Translations under genes and position numbers: made by a program
Shown: piece by piece, positions 16,520 to 25,630 of the stretch
Layout: each line of letters starts with the position of its first letter
Numbering within the stretch: position 1 is the stretch's first letter
From: Blastococcus sp. TF02A-30
GTDB taxonomy: Bacteria > Actinomycetota > Actinomycetes > Mycobacteriales > Geodermatophilaceae
DNA: 64,000 nt
Assembly (NCBI RefSeq): GCF_003319185.1
Contig: NZ_QOHJ01000002.1
Span: 62,001 to 126,000 of the forward strand
Reading direction: 5' to 3'
Notes under the pieces: model-generated
The model's database searches: none
What the model was told of the DNA's origin: nothing
The model's input: the letters and a program-made list of their open reading frames with translations, nothing else

Positions 16520-17683
16520 ATGCAGATGCCCGCCGCAGCACGCCCCGCGGCACCCGCCCCGCCCCCGGCGGCGACCACGACGGGCGCGACCTTCGGCGTC
16601 GAGGAGGAGTTCCACCTCGTCGACCCCGGCAGCTACCGGCTCACCCGCAGCCCGGCGCTGGCGGAGGCCGTGCTGCGCGGTGAGTCGGGGCCGCACCTGC
16701 ACGCGGAGATCACCACGACCCAGCTGGAGACCGCGACCGGCATCTGCACGTCCCTGCCGCAGCTGCGCGCCGAGCTGGTCACCACGCGCGCGGAGGCGGC
16801 CGGCGCCGCGGCGCGCGCGGGCGTGCGCATCCTGCCCGCCTCGACCCACCCGTTCGACAGCTGGCAGCAGCAGGACATCACGCCTGCCCCGCGGTACGAG
16901 GCGATGGTGGACCGCTGGGCCGGTCTCGCCCAGCAGCAGGACATCGTGGGCTGCCACGTGCACGTCGGCGTCCCCGACCTGGACACCGCCGTCGCGGTGA
17001 TGGACCGCGCCCGGCCCTACCTGGCCACGCTGCTGGCCATGACCGGCAGCTCGCCGTTCCACTCCGGCGTCGACACCGGGCACCACAGCTACCGCACCGT
17101 GTGGTGGTCGCGGTGGCCGACGACCGGCCCGCCCGAGCACCTGGGCAGCGCCGAGCGCTACCGGGAGGTGGTCGCCGGCCTGGTCGCCTCCGGCGTCGTC
17201 GCCGACTCCTCGCACCTGTACTGGGACCTGCGCCCGTCCAGTCACCTGCCGACGCTGGAGTTCCGCATGGCCGACGTCTGCACGGAGGTCGACGACGTCG
17301 TCCTGCACGCCGGGCTGGTCCGGTCGCTGGTGCGGGTCCTCGCCGGGCGGGCGGAGCGGGGCGAGCCCTGCCCCCGCCCCCGCCCGGAGCTGCTGCGCGC
17401 CGCACGGTGGCGGGCGGCCCGGTTCGGCCTCGAGGGACAGCTGTTCGACCCGCTGACCTGCGAGCTCGTCCCGGCACGGGTGGCGGTGCGCCGGCTGCTG
17501 GCCGAGCTCCGGCAGGACCTGGCGGCGCACGACGAGTGGGCACTGGTCGTCGACCTGGTGGAGGGCCTGTTCGAGCGGGGGACGTCGGCGTCGCGGCAGC
17601 GCCGGACCTGGCAGGAGACCGGTGACTGGCGCGCGGTGGCCGCCCGGATCGTCCGGGAGGGCACCGCGCTGGAGAACCGCTGA
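16520..17683 (+). CDS. YbdK-type carboxylate-amine ligase (glutamate-cysteine ligase 2 family)
   Basis: A 387-residue enzyme with the family signature FGVEEEFHLVDP at residues 25-36 and the blocks LHAEITTTQLE, GCHVHVGVPD and LEFRMADVC. YbdK proteins have weak gamma-glutamylcysteine ligase activity; since actinobacteria use mycothiol, a different acid-amine ligation is probable. The ATG at 16520 follows AGGAG. A disordered Pro/Ala-rich leader of 20 residues precedes the domain. Stands alone. Confidence 0.9.
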   Translation: MQMPAAARPAAPAPPPAATTTGATFGVEEEFHLVDPGSYRLTRSPALAEAVLRGESGPHLHAEITTTQLETATGICTSLPQLRAELVTTRAEAAGAAARAGVRILPASTHPFDSWQQQDITPAPRYEAMVDRWAGLAQQQDIVGCHVHVGVPDLDTAVAVMDRARPYLATLLAMTGSSPFHSGVDTGHHSYRTVWWSRWPTTGPPEHLGSAERYREVVAGLVASGVVADSSHLYWDLRPSSHLPTLEFRMADVCTEVDDVVLHAGLVRSLVRVLAGRAERGEPCPRPRPELLRAARWRAARFGLEGQLFDPLTCELVPARVAVRRLLAELRQDLAAHDEWALVVDLVEGLFERGTSASRQRRTWQETGDWRAVAARIVREGTALENR

Positions 17684-17714
17684 GCCGGACGGCCCAGCGG
17701 TCCCCCGGCAGCCG

Positions 17715-19139
17715 CTAGGCGGACTCCCGGTTGGTCATGTCCTCGCCCGCGGGGTCGACGTTCTTCGGGCCACCGGTCTTGGTGGCCTCCCAGCCCGCGC
17801 CGAGCGCCTCGAGCGCCAGCCGGCCGTAGACCTGCTGCTGGGTGGCGACCCGCTGGGAGCGACCGCGGCCCAAGAAGCTGACCAGCCAGTTGACCGCGGC
17901 GGTGAACCGGCTGCGGAAGCCGACGATGTACAGCAGGTGCAGGGCCAGCCACATGACCCAGGCGGTGAAGCCCTCGAACTTGAGCGTGCCGAGGTCGACG
18001 ACCGCGTGGAAGCGGCTGATCGTCGCCATCGAGCCCTTGTCCTTGTAGTGGAACGGGGCCTGGGGCTGCTTGCCGGCCACCCGGCGCTTGATGGCCTCGG
18101 CGGCGTAGCGGCCACCCTGGATGGCGACCTGCGCGACACCCGGCAGCCGGTCGAGCGCCATCATGTCGCCGACGACGTGGATCTCGGGGTGCCCGGGCAG
18201 CGTGAGGTCAGGCTGCACCGAGATGCGGCCGGCCCGGTCCACCTCGGCACCGGTCTTCTCGCCGAGCAGCCGGCCCAGCGAGCTGGCCTGCACGCCGGCC
18301 GCCCAGATCTTGGTGGCCGCGTCGATCCGGCGGACCTGGCCGTCGGCGTCCTTGACCTCGATGCCGTCGGCGTCGACGTTGGTGACCATCGCGCCGAGCT
18401 GCACCTCCACGCCGCCGGCGGTGAGCTGCCGCCGGGCGCGCTCGCCCAGCTTCTCGCCGAAGGAGGGGAGCACCGCGGGCGCGGCGTCGAGCAGGATGAC
18501 CCGGGCGGTGGTGGGGTCGATGCGGCGGAAGTCGCGGCGCAGCGTCCGGCGGGCCAGCTCGGAGATCTGACCGGCCATCTCGACGCCGGTGGGGCCGGCG
18601 CCGACGACGACGAAGGTGAGCAGCCGGTCGATCTCGGCGGGGTCGGTGGCCAGCTCGGCGAGCTCGAAGGCGCCGAAGATGCGGCCGCGCAGCTCCAGCG
18701 CGTCGTCGATGCTCTTCATGCCGGGGGCGAACTCGGCGAAGTGGTCGTTGCCGAAGTACGACTGGCCGGCACCGGCGGCGACGATGAGCTCGTCGTAGGG
18801 GTGCACGGTCGCGCGGCCCAGGATCTGGGAGGTGACCGTGCGGGCGTCGACGTCGATGTCGGTGACCTCGCCGAGCACCGTCGTGGCGTTCTGCTGCTTG
18901 CGCAGCACCTCGCGGGTGGCCGGGGCGATCTCGCCCTCGGACAGGATGCCCGTGGCCACCTGGTACAGCAGCGGCTGGAAGAGGTGGTGCGCGGTCTTCC
19001 CGATCACGGTGACGTCGACCGGGGCCTTGGCCAGGGCCTTCGCCGCGAAGAGGCCGCCGAAGCCGGACCCGATGATGACGACGCGCGGCCGGCCCGTGGT
19101 CTCGTGGGCGGCGGGGAGGCGCGTTGGTGATGTCGTCAT
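17715..19139 (-). CDS. ndh: Type II NADH dehydrogenase
   Basis: A 474-residue flavoprotein with two dinucleotide-binding folds: IIGSGFGGLFAAKAL near residue 22 for FAD and VVVGAGPTGVEMAG near 180 for NADH. The GDMMALD segment and a C-terminal amphipathic/hydrophobic part (AWVMWLALHLLYIVGF) fit membrane-bound NDH-2, which passes electrons from NADH to menaquinone without pumping protons. The RBS AAGGA precedes the ATG at 19139. It is monocistronic, with a 113-bp gap to the divergent hydrolase. Confidence 0.93.
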   Translation of the reverse strand: MTTSPTRLPAAHETTGRPRVVIIGSGFGGLFAAKALAKAPVDVTVIGKTAHHLFQPLLYQVATGILSEGEIAPATREVLRKQQNATTVLGEVTDIDVDARTVTSQILGRATVHPYDELIVAAGAGQSYFGNDHFAEFAPGMKSIDDALELRGRIFGAFELAELATDPAEIDRLLTFVVVGAGPTGVEMAGQISELARRTLRRDFRRIDPTTARVILLDAAPAVLPSFGEKLGERARRQLTAGGVEVQLGAMVTNVDADGIEVKDADGQVRRIDAATKIWAAGVQASSLGRLLGEKTGAEVDRAGRISVQPDLTLPGHPEIHVVGDMMALDRLPGVAQVAIQGGRYAAEAIKRRVAGKQPQAPFHYKDKGSMATISRFHAVVDLGTLKFEGFTAWVMWLALHLLYIVGFRSRFTAAVNWLVSFLGRGRSQRVATQQQVYGRLALEALGAGWEATKTGGPKNVDPAGEDMTNRESA

Positions 19140-19252
19140 GACGAATATCCTTCCACTCCGGCTGTCGCGGCTGCCCGCCGCCTCGGCGAGACCCGGGTCA
19201 CACCCGGATCTCCGGCTCGCGGGCCCCGCCGGAGGCCGGTAGACCCAGCGGG

Positions 19253-19888
19253 GTGTCGTCGTCCGAGGTTCCGTACCTGCTGGTGCCCGGTCTCGGCCTC
19301 GATGAACGTTCATCGGCCCGATTGCGGTCGCTCCTGACCGCCCGGGTCGTCCGGCTCCCCGGTATGGGGGAAGCCGCGCCGGTGCCCGACCTGGACGTGC
19401 TGGCCGCCCGGTTGAGCGCCGGGCTGGGGGAGGGCCCGGTCGTGCTCGTCGGCCACTCGCAGAGCTGCCAGGTGGTGGCCGCGGTGGCGCGGGACCCCCG
19501 GGTGCGGGCCGTCGTCCTCCTGGGACCGACGACGGACCCGCGGTTGCGCACCGCGCGCGGGCTGGTCGGGCGGTGGCTGGCGACGGCGGTGCGCGAGCCC
19601 GTGCGGATCGTGCCGGCCGTCCTGGCCCAGTGGTGGTCGACCGGCCCGCGGGCCATGACCGCGCTGTGGCGGCGGGCGGCTCCCGACCGGATCGAGGACC
19701 GGCTGCGCGAGGTCCGGGTGCCGGTCGTGGTCGTGCGGGGCACCCGCGACCGGCTCTGCGACGCCGGCTGGGCCCGGGCCGTGGCCGCATCGGCCCCGGC
19801 CGGCCGCCTGGTCGAGATCGACGGCGGCGCGCACCTGCTGCCCATGACCCACCCCGCCGCCGTCGCCGACGTCCTGCGCGCGATCTGA
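19253..19888 (+). CDS. Alpha/beta hydrolase
   Basis: A 211-residue alpha/beta hydrolase. The nucleophile elbow is GHSQS, with the acid in VVVVRGTRDRLCD and the terminal histidine in DGGAHLLPMTHP. It is on the short side for the fold, with a minimal cap. The oxyanion region is VPGLGLDERS. Substrate unknown. The GTG start at 19253 has no convincing RBS. Confidence 0.8.
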   Translation: MSSSEVPYLLVPGLGLDERSSARLRSLLTARVVRLPGMGEAAPVPDLDVLAARLSAGLGEGPVVLVGHSQSCQVVAAVARDPRVRAVVLLGPTTDPRLRTARGLVGRWLATAVREPVRIVPAVLAQWWSTGPRAMTALWRRAAPDRIEDRLREVRVPVVVVRGTRDRLCDAGWARAVAASAPAGRLVEIDGGAHLLPMTHPAAVADVLRAI

Positions 19889-19924
19889 CCGCGCCGCCCG
19901 TCGTCGTCCTCGCGGTGCGGCAAC

Positions 19925-20056
19925 CACCCTCGCCGCCGACCGCGAGCCTCGCTGCCACAGCGCGAGGGTGCCGACCCGCGCCGAGCAGGTGACGTGATGG
20001 AACGGCCGCCCTTCAGGGGCCCGCGCCGAGCGCGCGAGGCGTGGGGGGAAGGGTGG
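19925..20056. terminator. Two inverted repeats between convergent genes
   Basis: CACCCTCGC (19925-19933) pairs with GCGAGGGTG (19962-19970) and encloses a smaller GCGAG/CTCGC hairpin. A second repeat pairs CCGCCCTTC (20006-20014) with GAAGGGTGG (20048-20056) with one mismatch. The region separates the hydrolase and xylB, which point at each other, so a two-way terminator is likely. The second unit may be a repetitive intergenic element of the genome. Confidence 0.5.
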
Positions 20057-20061
20057 TCCTC

Positions 20062-21480
20062 TTACTGGCCGTCAGTGCGGGTGCGGACCTCGGCGTAGCG
20101 CTCGCGGACGGCGGGCGTCGGCTCGGCCTCGAAGGTCTGCAGCCCGGGCTGCGCCCACTCCGGGGCGGCGTCGGCCCCCGACAGCACCCACGCCGCCTGC
20201 CGCGCGGCGCCGTCGGCCACGTACTCGCCCGGCGCCGGGACGACGACCGGCCGGCCGAAGATGCCCGGGGCCAGCTGCTGGACGGCGGGGGAGGCGGCCG
20301 CGCCGCCGATGAGCAGCACCCGCTCGACGGCGACCCCCTGCGCGACGACGGCCTCGATCCCGTCGGCCAGGCCGCAGAGCAGCCCCTCGACGGCGGCGCG
20401 GGCGAGGTGCGCCGGGGTCGAGGTGCGCAGCGTCAGCCCGTGCACCGCGCCGGTGGCGTGCGGCAGGTTGGGCGTGCGCTCGCCCTCGAGGTAGGGCACC
20501 AGCACCAGCCCGTCGGCGCCGGAGGGGGCCTGCAGCGCGAGGTCGGACAGCGTGGCGTGGTCGACGCCGAGCAGCCGGGCCGCGGCGTCCAGCACCCGCG
20601 CGGCGTTGAGCGTGGCCACCAGCGGCAGGTGGTTGCCGGTCGCGTCGGCGAACCCGGCGACGGTGCCGGTCACGTCGGCGACCGCGGTGGGCGTGACGGC
20701 GGAGACCACCCCGGAGGTGCCGATCGAGACGACGACGTCGCCGGGCCGGGCGGCCAGGCCGAGCGCGGCGGCGGCGTTGTCGCCGGTGCCGGGGCCGAGC
20801 ACCGCACCGGAGTCGGCGAGCGCGCCGACCTGCTCGGCGGGTCCGGCCACCCGGGGGACGGCGGGGCGGCGGCCGCGCAGCGCGCGCTCCAGCAGGTCGA
20901 GCCGGTACTCGCCGGTGCGCGCCGACCAGTACGCGGTGCCGCTGGCGTCGCCGCGGTCGGTGGCCAGCGTGCCGAGGGTCCGGCCCTCGGAGATCCGCCA
21001 GGTCAGCCAGTCGTGGGGGAGGCACACCGCGGCGGTGCGGTCGGCGTGAGCAGGCTCGGCGTCGGCGAGCCAGCGCAGCTTGGTCGCGGTGAAGGAGGCG
21101 ACCGGTACCACGCCCACCGCGTCGGCCCAGGCCTGCCGCCCGGCGGTCTCGTCGCCGTCGCCGAGCTCGAGGATGAGGTCGTGGGCCGCGCCGGCGGAGC
21201 GGACGTCGTTCCACAGCAGCGCGTCGCGGACGACCTCGCCGTCCTCGTCGAGGCAGACCATCCCGTGCTGCTGCCCGCCGACGGCGAGCGCGGCGACGTC
21301 GGCCAGCCCGCCGGCGGCCTCGGCGGCGGCGGTGAACGCCTCCTCCCACGCCCGCGGTGCGACCTCGGTGCCGGCAGGGTGCGCTGCGCGGCCGGAGCGC
21401 ACCAGCTCCCCGGTGGCGGCGTCGCGCACGACGACCTTGCAGGCCTGGGTGGAGGTGTCGACTCCGGCGACGAGCGTCAT
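20062..21480 (-). CDS. xylB: Xylulokinase
   Basis: A 472-residue FGGY-family kinase. It opens with the phosphate loop [14 protein letters not shown], carries GGQQHGMV in the sugar-binding region and [13 protein letters not shown] with the catalytic aspartate, and ends with the ATP-binding [10 protein letters not shown] block. It phosphorylates xylulose to xylulose 5-phosphate for the pentose phosphate pathway. It is divergent from the XylR-type repressor across a spacer with a recognisable operator, and xylA follows that repressor. Confidence 0.95.
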   Translation of the reverse strand: MTLVAGVDTSTQACKVVVRDAATGELVRSGRAAHPAGTEVAPRAWEEAFTAAAEAAGGLADVAALAVGGQQHGMVCLDEDGEVVRDALLWNDVRSAGAAHDLILELGDGDETAGRQAWADAVGVVPVASFTATKLRWLADAEPAHADRTAAVCLPHDWLTWRISEGRTLGTLATDRGDASGTAYWSARTGEYRLDLLERALRGRRPAVPRVAGPAEQVGALADSGAVLGPGTGDNAAAALGLAARPGDVVVSIGTSGVVSAVTPTAVADVTGTVAGFADATGNHLPLVATLNAARVLDAAARLLGVDHATLSDLALQAPSGADGLVLVPYLEGERTPNLPHATGAVHGLTLRTSTPAHLARAAVEGLLCGLADGIEAVVAQGVAVERVLLIGGAAASPAVQQLAPGIFGRPVVVPAPGEYVADGAARQAAWVLSGADAAPEWAQPGLQTFEAEPTPAVRERYAEVRTRTDGQ

Positions 21481-21591
21481 GGGCGCAGACCTTAACGGCG
21501 GCGCGGGCGGTTCGTCGGGGCGTCGAACTATTCTCCGCTCCCACGGCGCGGGAACGACGGCGTTGCGGTTGGGTAACGGGTGGGTGCGACC

Positions 21592-21639
21592 TTGACCACG
21601 GTCGTTCGCACCCATAATTTGTTTGCGCAACAGACAAAT
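21592..21639 (+). promoter_or_regulatory. xylR promoter and XylR-type operator
   Basis: TTGACC (21592-21597) and CATAAT (21613-21618) form a promoter with a short 15-bp spacer. Directly on it lies an operator-like repeat at 21617-21639: ATTTGT and ACAAAT arms around the core TTGCGCAACAG. This closely resembles the TTTGTT/AACAAA operators of Bacillus-type XylR. It would let the ROK repressor control itself and the divergent xylB. Confidence 0.7.
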
Positions 21640-21669
21640 GACGCTGCCGTTGCGAGGAGGTGTACCGCC

Positions 21670-22950
21670 GTGTTCGAGGAGCGTGGTCTCTACGACGGAC
21701 CCCGTGCGCGCCGGAACGCCCCGGCCGACCAGGCCACCGTGCGGCGCAACAACCTCGGGCTGGTGCTGCGCCACCTGCGCGACGCCGGCCCCCGGTCGCG
21801 GGCGCGGATCGCCCAGGACACCGGGCTGAACAAGGCCACCGTGTCCAGCTTGGTCGCCGAGCTGGGCGAGCGGCGGCTGGTCACCGCCGGCGAGATCGAC
21901 CGGGCCGGCTCGGTCGGCCGCCCCGGTGTGATCGTCGAGCTGGCCGGCCGGTGCGTCTGCGGCATCGGGGTGGAGCTCAACGTCGACTACGTCGCCGTCC
22001 TGGTGCTGGACCTGCGCGGCGAGGTGCTGTTCGAGGAACGGCTGGCCCTCGACGTGCCGTCGGCCGGCGTGGACCGCACCCTCGACGAGGTCGCGGCGCT
22101 GGTCCGCCGGGCCGTCGACGCCGCCGCCACCCGCGGCGCCCGCCCGGCCGGGCTCACCGTCGCCGTCGCCGGCCTCGTCCGCAGCGTCGACGGCGTCGTC
22201 ATCCTCGCGCCCAACATCGGCTGGCGGGACGTCCCGGTGCTGGACGGCCTCAGCGCCCGGCTCGACGTCGACTTCCCGATCCGGGTCGAGAACGACGCCA
22301 ACCTCTCCGCGATCGCCGAGTGGGCGATGGGCGCCGAGGCGCGCACCCCCGACCTGGTCTACCTGACCGGTGAGGTCGGCGTCGGCGGCGGCGTGATCGT
22401 CGCCGGTCAGCTGCTGCGCGGCGCCGGCGGCCTGTCCGGCGAGGTCGGGCACACGTCCCTCGGCGACCCCGATGCGGTCTGCGGCTGCGGCCGGACCGGC
22501 TGCTGGGAGACCGTCGTCGGCCTGGCTGCGCTGCTGCACGCGGTCGCGGACGACGACGACCCCGTGCACGACCACACCCGCGACCTGGAGACCCGGCTGG
22601 CCGAGGTGGCCGCCCGCACCGCCGCCGGCGACGAGCGCACGCTCGCCGCGCTGCACCGGGTGGGCACCGCCCTCGGCGCCGGCGCGGCCGTGCTCATCAA
22701 CGTGTTCAACCCGCGCGTCGTGCTGCTGGGCGGGTACTTCGCCGTCCTCGGCGAGTACCTCATGGGGCCGGTGATGGCCGAGCTGGAGGCCCGCGTGCTC
22801 GGGCCCGGCGTGGCCGGCGCGCGCGTGGTGCTCTCCACCCTCGGCTTCAGCGCCGCCGTGCGCGGCGGCGCCCACGTCGCGCTCGAGTCGGTGTTCGACG
22901 ACCCCACGCTCGTGCCGGTCCCCGACGCGGTACCGGCCGGGGTCTCGTGA
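21670..22950 (+). CDS. xylR: ROK family repressor, XylR type
   Basis: A 426-residue ROK protein. An N-terminal winged helix (about residues 25-75, [19 protein letters not shown]) is followed by a sugar-kinase-like domain with the zinc motif [10 protein letters not shown]. Such repressors bind xylose and release DNA. The GTG at 21670 follows GAGGAGG. It sits between xylB and xylA and has an operator in its promoter, so xyl control is likely. xylA begins 79 bp after its end and may be co-transcribed. Confidence 0.88.
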   Translation: MFEERGLYDGPRARRNAPADQATVRRNNLGLVLRHLRDAGPRSRARIAQDTGLNKATVSSLVAELGERRLVTAGEIDRAGSVGRPGVIVELAGRCVCGIGVELNVDYVAVLVLDLRGEVLFEERLALDVPSAGVDRTLDEVAALVRRAVDAAATRGARPAGLTVAVAGLVRSVDGVVILAPNIGWRDVPVLDGLSARLDVDFPIRVENDANLSAIAEWAMGAEARTPDLVYLTGEVGVGGGVIVAGQLLRGAGGLSGEVGHTSLGDPDAVCGCGRTGCWETVVGLAALLHAVADDDDPVHDHTRDLETRLAEVAARTAAGDERTLAALHRVGTALGAGAAVLINVFNPRVVLLGGYFAVLGEYLMGPVMAELEARVLGPGVAGARVVLSTLGFSAAVRGGAHVALESVFDDPTLVPVPDAVPAGVS

Positions 22951-23029
22951 CCCCGATCCCCGTCGTCCGTCCCCCCGCCACCGGCGGGGGACCTGCTGCC
23001 CATCCACCCTCCCGGACGGAGAACCGCTC

Positions 23030-24193
23030 ATGAGCGACCGCTACACCCCCACCAAGGACGACAAGTTCAGCTTCGGTCTGTGGACCGTGGGCTGGCAGGG
23101 CGTCGACGTCTTCGGCGGCGCCGTCCGCCCGGCGCTGGACCCGGTCGAGGCGGTGCACAAGCTCGCCGAGCTGGGTGCGGCCGCGGTGACCTTCCACGAC
23201 GACGACCTGGTGCCCGACGACGCCACCCGCGAGGCCACCCTCGAGCGGTTCAAGAAGGCGCTCGCCGAGACCGGCGTCGGCGTCGAGATGGCCACCACCA
23301 ACCTGTTCGGCGCGCCGGTGTTCAAGGACGGCGGCCTGACCGCCAACGACCGCGCCGTCCGCCGGTACGCGATCGCCAAGGTGCTGCGCAACATCGACCT
23401 GGCCGCCGAGCTGGGTGCGAAGACCTACGTGCTGTGGGGCGGCCGCGAGGGCGCCGAGTCCGGTGGCAGCAAGGACGTCGCCGCTGCGCTGGACCGGTAC
23501 AAGGAGGGCCTGGACCTGCTCTGCGCCTACGTGCGCGAGCAGGGCTACGACATCCGGTTCGCCCTCGAGCCCAAGCCCAACGAGCCGCGCGGCGACATCC
23601 TGCTGCCGACCATCGGGCACGCCATCGCCTTCATCAACGAGCTCGAGGAGCCCGACCGCGTCGGCCTCAACCCGGAGGTCGGGCACGAGGAGATGGCCGG
23701 GCTGAACTTCGCCCAGGGCATCGCCCAGGCGCTGTGGCACGGCAAGCTCTTCCACGTCGACCTCAACGGCCAGCACGGCCCCCGCTTCGACCAGGACCTG
23801 CGCTTCGGCGCCGGCAACCTGCGCGGGGCCTTCTGGACCGTCGACACGCTGCTCGGCTCCGGTTCCGGCCGCGCCTACGACGGCTACCTGCACTTCGACT
23901 ACAAGCCGCCGCGGACCGAGGACATCGAGGGCGTGTGGGAGACCGCCCGCGCCTGCATGCGCAACTACCTGATCCTCAAGGAGAAGGCGCAGGCGTTCCG
24001 CGCGGACCCGGAGGTCGCCGAGGCCCTCGAGGCCGCCCGCGTCACCGAGCTCGCCGTCCCCACGCTGGGCGAGGGCGAGTCGCTGCAGGCCCTCCGGGAC
24101 GAGGCGCACGACCCGGTCGCCCTGGGCGAGCGCGGCCTGCAGTTCGAGCGGCTCGACCAGCTGGCGATGGAGCACCTGCTCGGCGTCCGCTGA
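23030..24193 (+). CDS. xylA: Xylose isomerase
   Basis: A 387-residue TIM-barrel isomerase of the shorter class I form typical of actinobacteria. The catalytic TFHDDD block, the metal-binding [10 protein letters not shown] (Glu and Lys), [11 protein letters not shown] and [15 protein letters not shown] are all intact. It converts xylose to xylulose, and also glucose to fructose in vitro. The product feeds XylB. It ends at a strong hairpin terminator. Confidence 0.97.
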   Translation: MSDRYTPTKDDKFSFGLWTVGWQGVDVFGGAVRPALDPVEAVHKLAELGAAAVTFHDDDLVPDDATREATLERFKKALAETGVGVEMATTNLFGAPVFKDGGLTANDRAVRRYAIAKVLRNIDLAAELGAKTYVLWGGREGAESGGSKDVAAALDRYKEGLDLLCAYVREQGYDIRFALEPKPNEPRGDILLPTIGHAIAFINELEEPDRVGLNPEVGHEEMAGLNFAQGIAQALWHGKLFHVDLNGQHGPRFDQDLRFGAGNLRGAFWTVDTLLGSGSGRAYDGYLHFDYKPPRTEDIEGVWETARACMRNYLILKEKAQAFRADPEVAEALEAARVTELAVPTLGEGESLQALRDEAHDPVALGERGLQFERLDQLAMEHLLGVR

Positions 24194-24205
24194 CCACCGC
24201 ACGCT

Positions 24206-24245
24206 GACGAGGGGCCGGGGAGCGCACGCTGCCCGGCCCCTCGTC
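24206..24245 (+). terminator. xylA terminator hairpin
   Basis: The 14-nt arms at 24206-24219 and 24232-24245 are perfectly complementary (GACGAGGGGCCGGG on the left), with a 12-nt loop and no T tract. It lies 12 bp after the xylA stop. Confidence 0.8.
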
Positions 24246-24305
24246 CGGTGGAGGCCACCCCGCAGGCGGGCCGGGGAGGACGCCCGGCCGTGCCACTATG
24301 GCGAC

Positions 24306-25475
24306 GTGGCCACCACCTCAGCGTCGGCCGGGGCGCTGCTCCGGCACGTGCGCACGGGGCGTGCGCGCAGCCGCGCCGACCTCGTGGCGCTCACCGGCGC
24401 GTCGCGCAACACGGTCAGCGCGCGGGTGGACCAGCTCATCGCGGCGAACCTCCTCGAGGAGGGCGGTCGCGGCTGGAGCACCGGCGGCCGGCCGCCCACG
24501 CTCCTGCAGTTCAACAGCCGGGCGGGCTGCGTGCTCGCCGTCGACCTCGGCGCCAGCAGCGTCGACGTCGCGGTCACCGACCTGTCCGCGCAGATCCTGG
24601 CCACCGCCGGCCACCCGATCGACATCGCCGAGGGCCCCCGGCCCGTGCTGGCCGAGGTCGACCGGCTGGCGCAGAAGGCGCTCGCCGAGGCGGGGCTGAC
24701 CCCGGCCGACGTGCGCGCCGTCGGCGTGGGGGTGCCCGGACCGGTCGAGTTCTCGACCGGACGGCCCTCGCACCCGCCGATCATGTCGGGCTGGCACGAC
24801 TACCCGGTCCCCAGCGCGTTCGGCCGGTACGAGTGCCCGGTCTACGTCGACAACGACGTCAACGTGATGGCGCTCGGCGAGATCGGCGTCGCCGGCTCCG
24901 ACCAGGACCTCCTCGTGGTCAAGGTGGGCACCGGCATCGGCTGCGGGGTCATCGTCGAGGGCCGGGTGTACCGCGGCGCGCAGGGCAGCGCCGGCGACAT
25001 CGGGCACATCCACGTCGCCCAGCCCGACGGGCGCACCGTCGTCTGCCGCTGCGGGCAGGAGAACTGCCTCGAGGCGATCGCCGGCGGCGGCGCCATCCTG
25101 CGCGACGCCGTCGCGGCCGGCCTGCCGGTCGAGACGGTGCGCGACATCGTCCAGCTCGCCGCGCAGGGGGACGGCGCCGCGCTCGAGCTGGTGCGCGAGG
25201 CGGGCCGCACGATCGGCACCGTCCTGGCCGCGCTGGTCAACTTCTTCAACCCGCACCGCATCGTCATGACCGGCGGCGTCGCGCGGGCGGGCGTGCCCCT
25301 GCTGGCCGGCATCCGCGAGGCGGTGTACCGGCGGTCCATGCCGCTGGCCGCCCGGGCGCTGGAGATCACCGTCAGCGACGCGCCCGACCTCTCCGGCCGC
25401 GTCGGTGCGGCCCTCATGGCGATCGAGGAGTTCCTGGACGAGGACTCGGTCGCGCTGCTCGCCGCCGAGCGCTGA
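24306..25475 (+). CDS. ROK family transcriptional regulator
   Basis: A 389-residue ROK protein with an N-terminal helix-turn-helix (about residues 18-50, LVALTGASRNTVSARVDQL), an ATP-fold domain (LAVDLGASSVDVAV) and the zinc motif CRCGQENCLE. It differs from XylR and probably senses the sugar carried by the ABC system that follows. CACTAT at 24294-24299 ends 6 bp before the GTG, so the message is probably leaderless. A hairpin follows the gene and separates it from the ABC operon. Confidence 0.88.
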   Translation: MATTSASAGALLRHVRTGRARSRADLVALTGASRNTVSARVDQLIAANLLEEGGRGWSTGGRPPTLLQFNSRAGCVLAVDLGASSVDVAVTDLSAQILATAGHPIDIAEGPRPVLAEVDRLAQKALAEAGLTPADVRAVGVGVPGPVEFSTGRPSHPPIMSGWHDYPVPSAFGRYECPVYVDNDVNVMALGEIGVAGSDQDLLVVKVGTGIGCGVIVEGRVYRGAQGSAGDIGHIHVAQPDGRTVVCRCGQENCLEAIAGGGAILRDAVAAGLPVETVRDIVQLAAQGDGAALELVREAGRTIGTVLAALVNFFNPHRIVMTGGVARAGVPLLAGIREAVYRRSMPLAARALEITVSDAPDLSGRVGAALMAIEEFLDEDSVALLAAER

Positions 25476-25493
25476 CCCGCGGGGACCGAGCAC

Positions 25494-25516
25494 CCCGGGA
25501 CCCGTCGGGTCCCGGG
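25494..25516. terminator. Terminator hairpin after the second ROK gene
   Basis: CCCGGGACCCG and CGGGTCCCGGG flank a single T at 25505, giving an almost perfect 23-bp palindrome that would fold with a 5-nt loop. It lies 18 bp after the stop and before the ABC promoter. Confidence 0.75.
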
Positions 25517-25551
25517 CTTGGTCTCGTTCCGGTAACCGTGCCGGAGGTCCC

Positions 25552-25580
25552 TTGACCCCGTGTGACCCGGGACATATGTT
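25552..25580 (+). promoter_or_regulatory. Promoter of the sugar ABC operon
   Basis: TTGACC (25552-25557) and TATGTT (25575-25580) are 17 bp apart. The segment that follows, to the RBS GGAGG at 25622-25626, is unusually AT-rich for this window and could hold an operator for the ROK regulator. Confidence 0.6.
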
Positions 25581-25630
25581 GCTGCCTCAGCCGACTAATG
25601 GTCAGTGTTGAGCAAAAGTCCGGAGGCAAC

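Noticed and set aside
20062-23031. The xylB frame extended upstream to 989 residues on the minus strand
   Set aside because: The upstream half is antisense to xylR with no homology, and the kinase phosphate loop begins right after the ATG at 21480.
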